Positions 25,245 to 35,078 of a stretch of 64,000 bases of DNA are shown here, piece after piece. The notes under the pieces were generated by a model, which saw nothing but the letters and a program-made list of their open reading frames with translations, did no database searches and had not been told where the DNA came from. The stretch is from NCBI RefSeq assembly GCF_002355735.1, contig NZ_AP014879.1, positions 124,001 through 188,000 of the forward strand, in the 5' to 3' direction. Each line of letters starts with the position of its first letter. Position 1 is the first letter of the stretch. This stretch comes from Sulfuricaulis limicola. GTDB lineage: Bacteria > Pseudomonadota > Gammaproteobacteria > Acidiferrobacterales > Sulfurifustaceae. The position numbers and the translations under genes are program-made.

Positions 25245-26645
25245 ATGCCGTTTATTCCCCATACCGACGCCGATGTGAAGGCGATGCTGAAGAGCATCGG
25301 CGTCAATTCGATTGACCAGCTTTTCGACGAGATTCCCGAAAAGCTCCGCGCCGGCAAACTGACGCAGGTGCCGGAAGGTCTGAGCGAAATGGAAGTCACG
25401 CGCCTGATGCAGGCGCGCGCCAACCAGGACGGTGCCTACATCAACTTCATCGGCGCCGGCGCCTACGAGCACCATATCCCGGCGGCGGTGTGGGAGATCG
25501 TCACGCGCGGCGAGTTCTATTCCGCCTACACGCCATACCAGGCCGAGGCCAGCCAGGGCACGCTGCAACTGCTGTATGAATACCAGACCATGATGGCCTC
25601 GCTCACCGGCATGGATGTCTCGAATGCCTCGCTCTATGACGGCGCTTCGGGGCTGGCCGAGGCGGTGCTGATGGCAGTGCGCGCGCACAAGAAGGCGCGC
25701 AAGATACTCATGCCTTCGACCGTGCACCCGATCTGGCGCCGCGTGGTGCGCGCGATCGTCGCCAACCAGAACATCGAGCTGGTGGAAATTCCGCTGTGCA
25801 TGGAATGCGGCAACATCATTCCGGATTCGCTCAAGCAATATGAAGGCGGCGAGTTCGCCGCGCTGGTGATTCCGCAGCCCAATTTCTTCGGCGTGCTGGA
25901 AGAGGTGGACGCGCTTACCGACTGGGCGCACGCGCATAACATGTTTGCCATCGGGCTGGTGAACCCGACGGCGCTGGCGCTGCTGACGCCGCCGGGCGAG
26001 TGGGGCGCGAAGGGCGCCGATATCGCCGTGGGCGAAGGCCAGCCGCTGGGCGCGCCGCTGTCTTCGGGCGGCCCTTACTACGGCTTCATGTGCTGCAAGG
26101 AGGCGCTGGTGCGGCAGATGCCGGGCCGCATCATCGGGCGCACCGTGGACAAGGACGGCAAGCCGGGATTTACCCTGACCTTGCAGGCGCGCGAGCAGCA
26201 TATCCGCCGTTCCAAGGCGACCTCGAACATCTGCACCAACCAGGGCCTGGTGGTGGCGGCCTCGACCATTTACATGGCGCTGCTGGGTCCCGAGGGACTT
26301 GAGCGTGTCGCCCGCACATCGCATGCGAATACGCTGGCGCTCATCGAAAAGCTCACGGCCATCCAGGGCGTGACGCGCGTGTTCGACCATCCCGTGTTCC
26401 ACGAAGTGGTATTGCGACTGGATGCCCCGGTGTCGGAAACACTGCGCGCCCTGGAGGCGCAGGGCATACTCGGTGGTTACGATCTGACCGAGCATTACCC
26501 GCACCTCGGCCAGTCGCTGCTGGTGTGCGCCACGGAGACGCGCACGCCGGAGGATATCAATCAATATGCGTTCCATCTGGAGCGCATCGTCAGCAAGCGC
26601 CGGCTCGATCCGCCGTGCGCCGTCAAAACAAACCCCAACATTTAA
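25245..26645 (+). CDS. gcvPA: Glycine dehydrogenase (decarboxylating) subunit 1
   Basis: 466 residues. N-terminal half of the P-protein, encoded separately (two-subunit type). Landmarks: [15 protein letters not shown] start, [25 protein letters not shown], and [20 protein letters not shown]. Works with gcvPB as an (alpha-beta)2 PLP enzyme that decarboxylates glycine onto GcvH. Separated from gcvPB by tpx, which is unusual because the two subunit genes are normally adjacent. Confidence 0.95.
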   Translation: MPFIPHTDADVKAMLKSIGVNSIDQLFDEIPEKLRAGKLTQVPEGLSEMEVTRLMQARANQDGAYINFIGAGAYEHHIPAAVWEIVTRGEFYSAYTPYQAEASQGTLQLLYEYQTMMASLTGMDVSNASLYDGASGLAEAVLMAVRAHKKARKILMPSTVHPIWRRVVRAIVANQNIELVEIPLCMECGNIIPDSLKQYEGGEFAALVIPQPNFFGVLEEVDALTDWAHAHNMFAIGLVNPTALALLTPPGEWGAKGADIAVGEGQPLGAPLSSGGPYYGFMCCKEALVRQMPGRIIGRTVDKDGKPGFTLTLQAREQHIRRSKATSNICTNQGLVVAASTIYMALLGPEGLERVARTSHANTLALIEKLTAIQGVTRVFDHPVFHEVVLRLDAPVSETLRALEAQGILGGYDLTEHYPHLGQSLLVCATETRTPEDINQYAFHLERIVSKRRLDPPCAVKTNPNI

Positions 26646-26662
26646 TCCAAGGAGACACGATC

Positions 26663-27163
26663 ATGGCCCAGATCAAACTCGGCGGTAACCCCATCCATAC
26701 CAACGGCGACCTGCCCAAGGTCGGCAGCCCCGCGCCGGACTTCAAGCTCACGGACGCCGATCTCAACGATCTTTCGCTCGCAAGCTTCAAGGGTAAAAAG
26801 AAACTGTTGAACATCGTGCCGAGCCTCGACACGCCAACCTGCGCGTTGTCCACCAAGAAGTTCAACGAGCAAGCCGCGAAGTATCCCAACACGGTGATGC
26901 TGATCGTGTCGGCCGACCTGCCGTTCGCGATGAAGCGCTTCTGCGCCGCCGAGAACACCGACAAGGTGAAATCGCTGTCGATGATGCGCGACCGCCACTT
27001 TGCCAAAGACTACGGCGTGCTCATCACCGACGGCCCGCTCGCCGGCATCACCGCGCGCGCCATCGTCGTGATCGACGAGAACAACAAGGTGGTGCACACC
27101 GAGCTGGTGCCGGAGATCAAGAATGAGCCGAATTATGATAAAGCGCTGGCCGCGCTGAAATGA
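26663..27163 (+). CDS. tpx: Thiol peroxidase Tpx
   Basis: 166 residues from ATG 26663, with a clear AAGGAG ribosome binding site. Atypical 2-Cys peroxiredoxin that reduces lipid and other hydroperoxides with thioredoxin. Peroxidatic Cys in TPTCALS near residue 60 and resolving Cys in RFCAAENTD near 94, the Tpx spacing. Located 18 nt after gcvPA and before gcvPB, so probably transcribed with the glycine cleavage genes. A hairpin overlaps its stop codon (27162-27182). Confidence 0.95.
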   Translation: MAQIKLGGNPIHTNGDLPKVGSPAPDFKLTDADLNDLSLASFKGKKKLLNIVPSLDTPTCALSTKKFNEQAAKYPNTVMLIVSADLPFAMKRFCAAENTDKVKSLSMMRDRHFAKDYGVLITDGPLAGITARAIVVIDENNKVVHTELVPEIKNEPNYDKALAALK

Positions 27164-27182
27164 CGAGCGTTTTTTGCTCGTC
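27162..27182 (+). terminator. Hairpin at the tpx stop codon
   Basis: GACGAGC (27162-27168), loop GTTTTTT, GCTCGTC (27176-27182). The T-rich stretch is in the loop, not after the stem, so termination is weak at best; it may stabilise the tpx 3' end. Confidence 0.4.
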
Positions 27183-27277
27183 ACCCCGGCGAAAGCCGGG
27201 GTCCAGGCATTAAATAGTTCGCGCGCGGAGCGCGCGATCCTTTAATGAACTGGATTTCCGCTTTCGCGGGAATGACG
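27179..27277. repeat. Composite REP/BIME-like inverted repeat between tpx and gcvPB
   Basis: Outer arms 27179-27215 and 27241-27277 are inverted copies of the common CGTCATTCCCGCGAAAGCGG type, each with its own GCGAAAGC hairpin and a TCCAG tail plus CATTAAA. The centre holds a GCGCGCGGAGCGCGC palindrome. A further GCGGGCGAAGCCCGC hairpin lies at about 27315-27329. The element separates tpx from gcvPB. Confidence 0.85.
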
Positions 27278-27359
27278 TGCAGATAACTGTGCGTCAGCCA
27301 CCCACAAGTAATACGCGGGCGAAGCCCGCTCGACAGATGAACGTTAGAGTGAAGCAAAT

Positions 27360-28811
27360 ATGCTGATATTCGAACAATCCCAACCCAACCGCCGCAATTA
27401 TTCGCAGGCGCCCCTCGCCAAAGCGGAGGTCAAGGACATCCCGGAAAAATTCCGCCGGAAAAAACGTCCGTTGCTGCCGGAAGTGTCCGAGATGCAGGCG
27501 GTGCGGCATTACACCAGGCTGTCGCAACTGAATTTCTCGATCGACACGCATTTCTACCCGCTCGGTTCCTGCACCATGAAGTACAACCCGCGCGCCTGCA
27601 ACAAGCTGGCGATGCTGCCGAACCTGCTCGGACGCCATCCCTACGCGCCGGAATCCACCGGCCAGGGTTTCCTCGCCTGCATGTACGAATTGCAGGAGAT
27701 GCTGAAGGACGTCACCGGCATGAAGGCGGTGTCGCTCACGCCGCTGGCCGGCGCGCAGGGCGAGTTTGCCGGTGTTGCCATGATCCGCGCCTATCACGAT
27801 TCGCGCGGCGACAAGACGCGCACCGAAATTCTGGTGCCGGATGCCGCGCACGGCACCAACCCGGCGACGGCGGTGATGTGCGGCTACACCGTGCGCGAGA
27901 TTCCAACCGACGCCAACGGCGACGTCGAGATCGAGGCGCTGAAGGCGGCGGTCGGGCCGCAGACGGCGGGGTTGATGCTGACGAATCCGTCCACGCTCGG
28001 CGTGTTCGAACGCAAGATCACCGAGATCGCCAAGATCGTGCACGAGGCCGGCGGCCTGCTGTATTACGATGGCGCCAACCTGAACGCCATTCTCGGACGC
28101 GTGAAGCCGGGCGACATGGGCTTCGACGTGATCCACATGAACCTGCACAAGACCTTTTCCACGCCGCACGGCGGTGGCGGACCGGGCGCCGGGCCGGTGG
28201 CGGCGAACGACCGCCTCACGCCGTTCCTGCCGGTGCCGATCGTGGGCAAGGTGCAGAACAAGTATCTGTGGGAAACCGAAAAGACGCGTCCGCAGACGAT
28301 CGGAAGACTGTCGGCCAACATGGGCAACGCCGGCGTGCTGCTGCGCGCTTATGTGTATGCGCGGTTGCTGGGGCGCGAGGGCATGCACCGCGTGGCCGAG
28401 TTCTCCACGCTCAACGCCAACTACATCATGGCGGAACTTTCAAAACGCGGTTTCGACATGGCGTTCCCGAAGCGGCGCGCCACGCACGAGTTTGTGCTCA
28501 CTTTCAAGAAGCTGAAAGACGAGACCGGCGTGAGCGCCATGGACGTTGCCAAGCGCCTGCTCGACAAGGGCTTCCACGCGCCGACGACGTACTTCCCGTT
28601 GCTGGTGCCGGAGTGCCACCTGATCGAACCGACCGAGACCGAGGCCAAAGAGGAGCTCGATCGTTTCATCGCCGCCATGGAGGATATTCTGAAGGAAGCG
28701 CGCACCAGCACCGATGTCGTCAAAGGCGCGCCGCACACGCTGCCGGTGAAACGTCTGGACGATGTGCGCGCCGCGCGAGAGCTCGATCTGACCTGGAAGC
28801 GGGCCGGCTGA
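27360..28811 (+). CDS. gcvPB: Glycine dehydrogenase (decarboxylating) subunit 2
   Basis: 483 residues. C-terminal half of the P-protein; binds PLP through the lysine of [15 protein letters not shown] near residue 263. Other landmarks: [13 protein letters not shown] and [12 protein letters not shown]. Completes the glycine decarboxylase with gcvPA. Preceded by a ~196-bp spacer with the REP-type element, so its dosage may be set independently of tpx. The aminopeptidase-like long frame overlapping its 3' end is a shadow. Confidence 0.96.
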   Translation: MLIFEQSQPNRRNYSQAPLAKAEVKDIPEKFRRKKRPLLPEVSEMQAVRHYTRLSQLNFSIDTHFYPLGSCTMKYNPRACNKLAMLPNLLGRHPYAPESTGQGFLACMYELQEMLKDVTGMKAVSLTPLAGAQGEFAGVAMIRAYHDSRGDKTRTEILVPDAAHGTNPATAVMCGYTVREIPTDANGDVEIEALKAAVGPQTAGLMLTNPSTLGVFERKITEIAKIVHEAGGLLYYDGANLNAILGRVKPGDMGFDVIHMNLHKTFSTPHGGGGPGAGPVAANDRLTPFLPVPIVGKVQNKYLWETEKTRPQTIGRLSANMGNAGVLLRAYVYARLLGREGMHRVAEFSTLNANYIMAELSKRGFDMAFPKRRATHEFVLTFKKLKDETGVSAMDVAKRLLDKGFHAPTTYFPLLVPECHLIEPTETEAKEELDRFIAAMEDILKEARTSTDVVKGAPHTLPVKRLDDVRAARELDLTWKRAG

Positions 28812-28825
28812 CACATGCCATCGCC

Positions 28826-29191
28826 ATGAAAGGCCTGTTCGATCTGGGTCGAGTGTGGCGCGCGGCCGGCTATTCTGCCGCCGGATTCCGGGCGGCGCTG
28901 AAAAACGAGGCGGCGTTCCGCCAGGAGCTGGCGCTGTTCATTATCCTCGCGCCGCTCGGGCTCTGGCTCGGGCGCGACGGCGTGGAGCGGTCATTGCTGG
29001 TCGGCAGCCTCATGTTGGTGCTGCTGGTCGAGCTGCTGAATTCCGCGATCGAGGCGGTGGTCAACCGCGTCGGGCGCGAACCGCACGAACTGTCCGGACA
29101 GGCCAAGGATATCGCTTCGGCGGCGGTGTTCGTTTCCCTGATTCTCGTCGTGGTAGTCTGGGCGCTGGTGCTGACCGACCATTATTTCTGA
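28826..29191 (+). CDS. dgkA: Diacylglycerol kinase DgkA
   Basis: 121 residues from ATG 28826, the usual DgkA size. Integral membrane kinase with three helices that recycles diacylglycerol to phosphatidic acid. Signature ELLNSAIEAVVNRV near residues 69-82, preceded by the amphipathic ALKNEAAFRQELALF surface helix. DgkA recycles diacylglycerol from osmoregulated glucan or LPS phosphoethanolamine decoration. Starts 14 nt after gcvPB. Confidence 0.95.
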   Translation: MKGLFDLGRVWRAAGYSAAGFRAALKNEAAFRQELALFIILAPLGLWLGRDGVERSLLVGSLMLVLLVELLNSAIEAVVNRVGREPHELSGQAKDIASAAVFVSLILVVVVWALVLTDHYF

Positions 29192-29204
29192 TCAATCAAC
29201 AACC

Positions 29205-29777
29205 ATGCTCGATACCATCCACCGGTTTTTCAACAATCCCTCAGCGCGGAAGATTTTTCTCGCGCTTCGTTACCCGCTGTTTCTGGCGGTGCTGGTGCTG
29301 CTGGCACTGAAAGCCAGGATAGCGCTGCTGCCCATGGCGTTTCTGGTTTCACTGCTCGGTGAAGCGATCCAGCTGTGGTCATTTGCCTCGCTGGTCAAGA
29401 ACGAGCAACTCACCGCGCGCGGGCCGTACGTGCTGGTGCGCAATCCGATGTATCTCGGGCGGTTCTTCCTGATACTGGGTGTGGTGCTGCTGTTTGGCAA
29501 TCCCTACGTCACCCTCGCCTACGTGGTTTTTTATTATTTTTACATGGTCAACCGCGTGGGCCGGGAGGAAAAGCGTCTGGCGGAATTATTGGGACAGCCG
29601 TATCGCGATTACTGCGCGCGCGTGAACCGGTTCCTGCCGTCGTTCGGCCGGCTGCTCGATCCGGCCGTGAGGTTTTTCAACCGGGGTGTTTTGTTCCGCA
29701 ACAATGGCCACTGGAACCTGCTGGCCATGCTGGTGTTTTACGGGGTGTTGGCCGGGTACCTGATTTATATACGCTGA
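29205..29777 (+). CDS. Isoprenylcysteine/phospholipid methyltransferase-like membrane protein
   Basis: 190 residues with about five membrane segments. The region GPYVLVRNPMYLGRF (near 75-90) and later EEKRLAELLGQPYRDY are the SAM-binding and C-terminal signatures of the ICMT/PEMT-like membrane methyltransferase group. The substrate is unknown. It ends in a hydrophobic helix. 13 nt after dgkA, possibly co-transcribed. Confidence 0.8.
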   Translation: MLDTIHRFFNNPSARKIFLALRYPLFLAVLVLLALKARIALLPMAFLVSLLGEAIQLWSFASLVKNEQLTARGPYVLVRNPMYLGRFFLILGVVLLFGNPYVTLAYVVFYYFYMVNRVGREEKRLAELLGQPYRDYCARVNRFLPSFGRLLDPAVRFFNRGVLFRNNGHWNLLAMLVFYGVLAGYLIYIR

Positions 29778-29790
29778 TGCGAAGAATATC

Positions 29791-30141
29791 TCAGGCGCGT
29801 TTTTGCTGGCGCCGGTCGAGCCACCACGCCACCAGCGGCAGCGTCAGGCTGGTGAACGGGAGCGTAGCCAGCGCGAGGTAAATGCTCAGTCGCGACAGGC
29901 GGTGCAGCTGTGTCCGCAGTTCCGCGCGTTCCGTTTTGGTCCATTTCAATCCGTTGCGCGGTTTCATCAACAGCGCCATCAGTCCGGGGATCTGTGCGAT
30001 CTCCATGCGGATGCGCGCCTTCTCGCGTTCCTGGAGCAGCTTCGCCGCCGTGAACAGACGACGGGTCCCCGCAACGACGCCGTTGCCGGCGGGAGCAGCG
30101 GTGTCGGTGACCATGGCTTTGACGGAGGATTGGGGTTCCAT
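29791..30141 (-). CDS. Small membrane protein with LETM1-like C-terminal segment, function unknown
   Basis: 116 residues from ATG 30141 (ATG 30219 would add 26). The middle is charged (LLQEREKARIRMEIAQIPG), followed by LMKPRNGLKWTKTERAELRTQLHRL, read as several short pieces, and one hydrophobic helix (LALATLPFTSLTLPLVAWWL) with a basic end. The charged helix followed by a PGG/L-rich membrane-proximal helix recalls small LETM1-like bacterial proteins, but the match is impressionistic. Convergent with the methyltransferase gene. Confidence 0.5.
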   Translation of the reverse strand: MEPQSSVKAMVTDTAAPAGNGVVAGTRRLFTAAKLLQEREKARIRMEIAQIPGLMALLMKPRNGLKWTKTERAELRTQLHRLSRLSIYLALATLPFTSLTLPLVAWWLDRRQQKRA

Positions 30142-30295
30142 GCGGGCTTGTTCGGTCGTTCCGGTAAGGATAGTCGCGGGATGAACGCGCGGGTGCAGCG
30201 ATGGTTTTGCATATTGCATGCCACGGGCCGTGGCGGGCGGGAAAAAGCGGGTGTAAGACTGGAAATTCAGGGCGTTGCCGCGGGGTGGTCTGGCC

Positions 30296-30661
30296 TCAAT
30301 CCGCGACTAGGGCGAATCCCTGTGCCTGCCAGTGGGCGATCCCGCCGGCGAGGCTGTAGACCTTTCCGGCTCCCAGTTGCCGGAGCCTGTCGGCCGCCGC
30401 GACGCTGCCCGAACCGTCCCGGCTGCAGAGTACGAAGGTCTTGTGGCGTCCGCCGAACAGCTGCTCTATTTGTATGCGCCTGGTGTCGTCCACCGCGCCC
30501 TCCAGCAGGCCGTGCGGGAGCAGCATTGCACCCGGAATATGTCCGCGCCGGAATTCACCGGCCTCGCGCAGATCCACGATTATCAGCTCATCGTGGTTCT
30601 CGATCATCTCGTCGAATTCCTCGACGCTGATCTCGCGCACTTCGGTATGTATTTCACTCAT
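30296..30661 (-). CDS. Rhodanese-like domain protein
   Basis: 121 residues from ATG 30661. Single rhodanese domain: IIVDLREAGEFRRGHIPGA (first half), active-site loop VLCSRDGSGS with the catalytic cysteine, and YSLAGGIAHWQAQGF at the end. Family members transfer sulfane sulfur or act as persulfide carriers. Its ATG overlaps the TAA stop of the upstream YyaL-like gene (TAATG), implying translational coupling. Confidence 0.88.
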   Translation of the reverse strand: MSEIHTEVREISVEEFDEMIENHDELIIVDLREAGEFRRGHIPGAMLLPHGLLEGAVDDTRRIQIEQLFGGRHKTFVLCSRDGSGSVAAADRLRQLGAGKVYSLAGGIAHWQAQGFALVAD

Positions 30662-32727
30662 TAGTTTAACGCCGCTTGGAATTCGGCCAAGTCCGTGACC
30701 GGCGCGGAGCAGGTCTGCCCGGTACAAATATAGGCGGTGACACCGTTTCTGGCTGTGCGTTCCGCCAGTATGCCGGGCAGATTTCCCGCGTCGCCCGGAA
30801 TCGCCAATACCAGCCGGTGCGGATGATACTGCCGGCCGGTGATGGCCTGCCAGGGTTGCATCGCTTCAGGCGTGCCGCGCAGGACGATAGTCTGTGGCGG
30901 CGACAATTGTTCCTCCAGCGCCAGCAGCAGCGCGCCATGCGCGGAAGCTTGTTGCCGCATGCCCGAGTACAGCGCCTCCAGGGTACGCTCGGCGGCATGC
31001 AGATAATTCAGGTTGCCGGTCAGGTGGCCGAGCTGCCCCAGCACGCGCGCGGCGACGCCGTTGCCGGAAGGGATGGCGTCGTCCGACACCGGTTTGGGGC
31101 GATACACGAGTTTCTCGTGATCGTCGCCGGTGAAATAAAAGCCGCCGTGGCTTTCATCCTCGAAATGCTCGAGCACGTTATCCGCCAGCGCGATGGCAAA
31201 ATCCAGATCGGCGCGGCGGAAGCGCGCTTGCAGCAATTCGAGCGCGGCCGCGATCAGGAACACATGATCGTCGAGGTAGGCGTTCAGGTGTGATTTGCCG
31301 TCCTTGTGCGTGGCGAGCAGGCGCTGATCGCGCCACAGCTGCGCCTGGATGAAGTCCATGGCGCGTTCGGCGGAGACGACGAAATCCGGTTGCCCCAGTA
31401 CCCGACCGGCATGCGCCATGGCCTGGATCATGAGGCCGTTCCAGGACGTGAGGATTTTTTCATCCCGCCCCGGGCGCACGCGTTGTTCACGTGCGGCGAA
31501 TAATTTTGCCCGCGCCGCATCGAGCAGGTTGATAATTTCCGATTCCGGGCGCTGAAACTGGTCGGCGATGGCGTCGTATGTGTTCCGCACGTTGAGGTGC
31601 CACTGTCCCTCGAAATTGGGCGTGCCTTGCAGGCCGAAGCGGTGTTCGACCAGGTCCCATTCCCCGGGCGTCACCAGCGACCGTATTTCATCCACCGTCC
31701 AGACGTAGAACTTGCCCTCGTGCCCCTCGGAGTCGGCGTCGAGCGCCGAGTAGTAGCCACCTTGGGGTGATTGCATTTCGCGCATGACCCATTCGGCGGT
31801 TTCAATGGCGTTGCGGCGGAACAGCGACTCACCAGTGGCGAGCCAGGCGTCGGCGTAAAGCGCCAGCAGCTGGGCGTTGTCATACAGCATTTTCTCGAAA
31901 TGCGGGATCTCCCAGCGTTCGTCCACCGAGTAGCGGCAGAAGCCGCCGCCGATCTGGTCGTAAATGCCGCCATGGGCCATGGCCGCGAGCGTGTGCCGCG
32001 CCATGTGCAGGGCGTCCTGGTCCTGTGCGTCGTCGTGCCGGCTGCGCGCCCAGCGGTGCAGGCATAATTCGAGCGAGGTGGGATGCGGGAACTTGGGAGC
32101 CTTGCCGAAACCGCCGTGGCGTGTATCGAACTGGCGTTGCAGTTCGGTATGAGCCTGTTCCAGCACTTCCGGGCCGACATGCTCGCCGGGCGCGGGCCCC
32201 GGCGGCTGCAGGCGTCCGAAGATGTCGCGCAGGGAGTGATTCTGCTCGTGGATGGCATCACGCTTGTCGGCGTAGACCCCGGCCACGTGCCGCAGCAGAT
32301 CAGTGAAAGCCGGCATGCCGTATTTGGCCGACTTGGGGAAATAGGTGCCGCCGAAGAACGGCATCTGGTCGTCGGGCGTGAGGAACATGTTGAGCGGCCA
32401 GCCGCCGGGGCGCTGCGCCAGGATCTGGTGCGCGGTCTGGTAGATCTTGTCGAGATCGGGGCGCTCCTCGCGGTCCACCTTGATGCACACGAACAGCCCG
32501 TTCATGACGCGCGCGACTTCCTCGTCTTCGAAGGATTCGTGCTCCATCACGTGACACCAGTGGCAGGCCGAGTAGCCGATGGAGACCAGGATCGGTTTGT
32601 CTTCGCGGCGCGCGCGCTCCAGCGCCTCCGCGCCCCACGGATACCAGTCCACCGGATTGTGCGCGTGTTGCAGGAGGTAGGGGCTGGTTTCGTGAATCAA
32701 CCGGTTGGTGTGCGCGGATTTCGGCAT
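30661..32727 (-). CDS. YyaL/DUF255 thioredoxin-domain protein
   Basis: 688 residues. The N-terminal ~160 residues form a DUF255 thioredoxin-like domain with CHWC at residues 55-58, [10 protein letters not shown] and [12 protein letters not shown]. The rest is an (alpha/alpha)6-barrel region like N-acylglucosamine epimerases or glycosidases. Orthologues (bacterial YyaL, human SPATA20) are widespread but of unproven activity. No signal peptide, so cytoplasmic. Coupled to the downstream rhodanese gene, which hints at thiol or sulfur chemistry. Confidence 0.9.
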   Translation of the reverse strand: MPKSAHTNRLIHETSPYLLQHAHNPVDWYPWGAEALERARREDKPILVSIGYSACHWCHVMEHESFEDEEVARVMNGLFVCIKVDREERPDLDKIYQTAHQILAQRPGGWPLNMFLTPDDQMPFFGGTYFPKSAKYGMPAFTDLLRHVAGVYADKRDAIHEQNHSLRDIFGRLQPPGPAPGEHVGPEVLEQAHTELQRQFDTRHGGFGKAPKFPHPTSLELCLHRWARSRHDDAQDQDALHMARHTLAAMAHGGIYDQIGGGFCRYSVDERWEIPHFEKMLYDNAQLLALYADAWLATGESLFRRNAIETAEWVMREMQSPQGGYYSALDADSEGHEGKFYVWTVDEIRSLVTPGEWDLVEHRFGLQGTPNFEGQWHLNVRNTYDAIADQFQRPESEIINLLDAARAKLFAAREQRVRPGRDEKILTSWNGLMIQAMAHAGRVLGQPDFVVSAERAMDFIQAQLWRDQRLLATHKDGKSHLNAYLDDHVFLIAAALELLQARFRRADLDFAIALADNVLEHFEDESHGGFYFTGDDHEKLVYRPKPVSDDAIPSGNGVAARVLGQLGHLTGNLNYLHAAERTLEALYSGMRQQASAHGALLLALEEQLSPPQTIVLRGTPEAMQPWQAITGRQYHPHRLVLAIPGDAGNLPGILAERTARNGVTAYICTGQTCSAPVTDLAEFQAALN

Positions 32728-32921
32728 GCGACGGCTTTCTTGACCAAAGAAATCAACTATAAACCATGAGTAAAGTTTTGTCTTATCGCTTTGGCCGGGT
32801 CAGTACCGATGAAAGACACAGGAGATGTCTGGACAATCAAACCAATCCCAGTAACATCGCAAGCCCGCAACATGAACTTTCAGGCCGAGCGAACCGGCAG
32901 GCGTGTTTTGGTTCGTTGAAA

Positions 32922-34706
32922 ATGGGCCGCCAAAAAGTTCTGTTACCTGAACCCGCGGTTGCGAATTCGTCACGGAGTCTGCGCATCTTGTCTGATTTCC
33001 CTGCAAGCCGATCACACGCCCCGGCCGCCGATGCCGGACATTGGTGGCGCGATCTGCTGTTGTTGATGTTGATGCTGGGAGTTCTGTTTGGCAATGAGCT
33101 GGGCAGCCGCACGCTGTGGGAACCGGACGAGGGGCGCTATGCCGAGATTCCGCGCGAGATGGTGCAAACCGGCGATTACCTCACGCCGCGCCTGAACGGC
33201 GTCAAATATTTCGAAAAACCCGCGCTGTTTTACTGGTTGCAGGCCGGTGCCATCCGCGTATTCGGCCTCAACGAATGGTCGTTGCGTCTGTGGACCGCGC
33301 TGTTCGCGCTGCTCGGTTGCCTCATGGTGTACGTCGCCGCACGCCGGCTTTACAGCCGGCGCGCCGGTTGGCTGGCCGCCGGCGTGCTGGCAACATCGCC
33401 GATGTACGATTTTCTCGGCAGCATCATCACCCTCGACATGGCTGTCTCGACCTTTCTCACGTTCGCGCTGCTGGCGTTTCTGCTCGGTGTGCGCGAACCG
33501 CCGGGGCAGGCACGTCGCCTGTGGCTGTGGGGATTCTACGCGGCCTGCGCGCTCGCCACGCTGACCAAGGGCCTCATCGGCATGGTGCTGCCGGCCATGG
33601 TGGTCGGCGCGTGGATGCTGCTGCTCAACGAGTGGCGCCAGTTGCGCACGCTTTATCTTCCGACCGGCCTGCTGCTGTTTCTCGCCATCGCCGCGCCCTG
33701 GCACGTGCTGGTGGCGCGCGCCAACCCCGAGTTCGCGCAGTTCTATTTCATCCACGAACACTTCCAGCGTTATCTCACCACGGTGCACCAGCGTTACGAA
33801 CCGGCGTGGTTCTTCATTCCGGTGCTGGTGCTCGGCATGTTTCCCTGGATCGCGTTCGTGGGGCATGCCGTCAAGGACGCGATGCCGGGCGCCTGGTCCG
33901 AACGTCGTCTCCATCGCGAGTCCTGGTTCCTGGTGCTGTGGGCCGGGCTGGTGTTCCTGTTCTTCTCGGCTTCCCAGTCCAAGCTGATCCCGTACATCCT
34001 GCCGGTGCTGCCGCCGCTGGCGCTGCTGCTCGGCCGTTACCTGGCGCGGGCCTGGGATCATTCGGAACTGCTGGGCCCGCGCCGGGTGTTCTGGCTGGTG
34101 CTGGTTCTGGGCCTGGGCATGGCGTTCGCCGTGCTGTACGTGCGTCACCATTTGCCAGCGCATCCGCGGGCGGAATCCATGCTGGGGCTGGTGGGGACGC
34201 ACCTGTATTGGATGGCCGCCGCCCTGTTGCTGGCGGCGGTGGTTCCCTTCGCCTTCAGTCGCTGGCGCAATTGTCGCCGCACCATTGCCTCACTGCTGGC
34301 GGTGTCGGTGCTGGTGATCGCGGTGTTTGACACGAGCCTGCCGCGACTGAACGACTTTCGTTCCGTCAAGCCGCTGGCCCTGATACTCAAGCCGATGTTG
34401 CATCCGGACGACGAGGTCATGGCTTATCAGACCTATTATCAGGACCTCCCGGTATATCTGGAGCGTCGCATCACGGTGGTGGGGTGGAAGGGAGAGCTCG
34501 AATTCGGCATGCAGGTCGAGGACACCAGCGCCTGGATGATCGAAGAGCCGGCCTTCTGGGAGCGCTGGGAGGGGGCACGCCGGGTATACCTGCTGACCGC
34601 CCTGGATAACTATGACAAACTGCGTGCTGAAGGCCGAGGCCAGTTCCGGCTGATCGCACAGAGCGGGCCAAACGTGCTTGTGACCAACAGGATGGTTCAA
34701 CCGTGA
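32922..34706 (+). CDS. arnT: ArnT-like lipid A 4-amino-4-deoxy-L-arabinose transferase (GT39 family)
   Basis: About 595 residues from ATG 32922; the frame opens at ATG 32766 and a TTG at 32988 is also possible. The first ~40 residues look non-coding and the protein proper begins at the first membrane helix (LLLLMLMLGVLF). The PMT-type acidic motif LWEPDEGRYAEIP follows it, then about a dozen membrane segments and a periplasmic C-terminal domain. ArnT moves L-Ara4N from undecaprenyl phosphate to lipid A, conferring polymyxin tolerance. First gene of the arn operon; overlaps the next gene by 4 nt. Confidence 0.85.
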   Translation: MGRQKVLLPEPAVANSSRSLRILSDFPASRSHAPAADAGHWWRDLLLLMLMLGVLFGNELGSRTLWEPDEGRYAEIPREMVQTGDYLTPRLNGVKYFEKPALFYWLQAGAIRVFGLNEWSLRLWTALFALLGCLMVYVAARRLYSRRAGWLAAGVLATSPMYDFLGSIITLDMAVSTFLTFALLAFLLGVREPPGQARRLWLWGFYAACALATLTKGLIGMVLPAMVVGAWMLLLNEWRQLRTLYLPTGLLLFLAIAAPWHVLVARANPEFAQFYFIHEHFQRYLTTVHQRYEPAWFFIPVLVLGMFPWIAFVGHAVKDAMPGAWSERRLHRESWFLVLWAGLVFLFFSASQSKLIPYILPVLPPLALLLGRYLARAWDHSELLGPRRVFWLVLVLGLGMAFAVLYVRHHLPAHPRAESMLGLVGTHLYWMAAALLLAAVVPFAFSRWRNCRRTIASLLAVSVLVIAVFDTSLPRLNDFRSVKPLALILKPMLHPDDEVMAYQTYYQDLPVYLERRITVVGWKGELEFGMQVEDTSAWMIEEPAFWERWEGARRVYLLTALDNYDKLRAEGRGQFRLIAQSGPNVLVTNRMVQP

Positions 34707-35068
34707 ATTATTTTCCGCTGATTCTTCTCGGTGTGCTGCTGAATGCCGGCGCCCAGCTGCTGCTCAAGGAAGGCATGCGACGCGTCGGTTATTTCGAGTT
34801 CGCCTGGGCCAACGTGGTTCCCATCGGCTGGCAGGTGGCGGCCAACCCGTTCGTGCTCGCCGGCCTGTTCGCCTACGTGGTAAGCGTGGCGGTATGGCTG
34901 CTGGTGCTGTCACGCGTCGAGGTCAGTTTCGCCTATCCGATGCTGTCCGTGGGGTACATCGTGAATGCCGTGGCCGGCTATTACCTGTTCCAGGAAAATC
35001 TCTCGCTCACGCGCATCACCGGCATTCTCATCATCATCGCCGGTGTTTATCTGGTCACCCGCAGTTAG
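34703..35068 (+). CDS. ArnE/ArnF-like EmrE-type flippase subunit
   Basis: 121 residues, four membrane helices of the small multidrug resistance fold. LLNAGAQLLLKEGM at the start and SFAYPMLSVGYIVNAVAGYY are typical of ArnE/ArnF, which flip undecaprenyl-phosphate-L-Ara4N to the periplasmic side. Enteric bacteria use two such subunits; only one gene is present here, suggesting a homodimer, as for EmrE. Overlaps arnT by 4 nt. Confidence 0.82.
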   Translation: MNYFPLILLGVLLNAGAQLLLKEGMRRVGYFEFAWANVVPIGWQVAANPFVLAGLFAYVVSVAVWLLVLSRVEVSFAYPMLSVGYIVNAVAGYYLFQENLSLTRITGILIIIAGVYLVTRS

Positions 35069-35078
35069 GCACGGAGCC

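Noticed and set aside
27878-28825. Long frame leading into dgkA
   Set aside because: It is an Arg/Gly-rich shadow of gcvPB; dgkA proper starts at 28826.
32766-32921. N-terminal extension of ArnT
   Set aside because: The encoded segment is polar, the DNA is AT-richer than the gene, and the first membrane helix comes much later; treated as upstream sequence, though not excluded.
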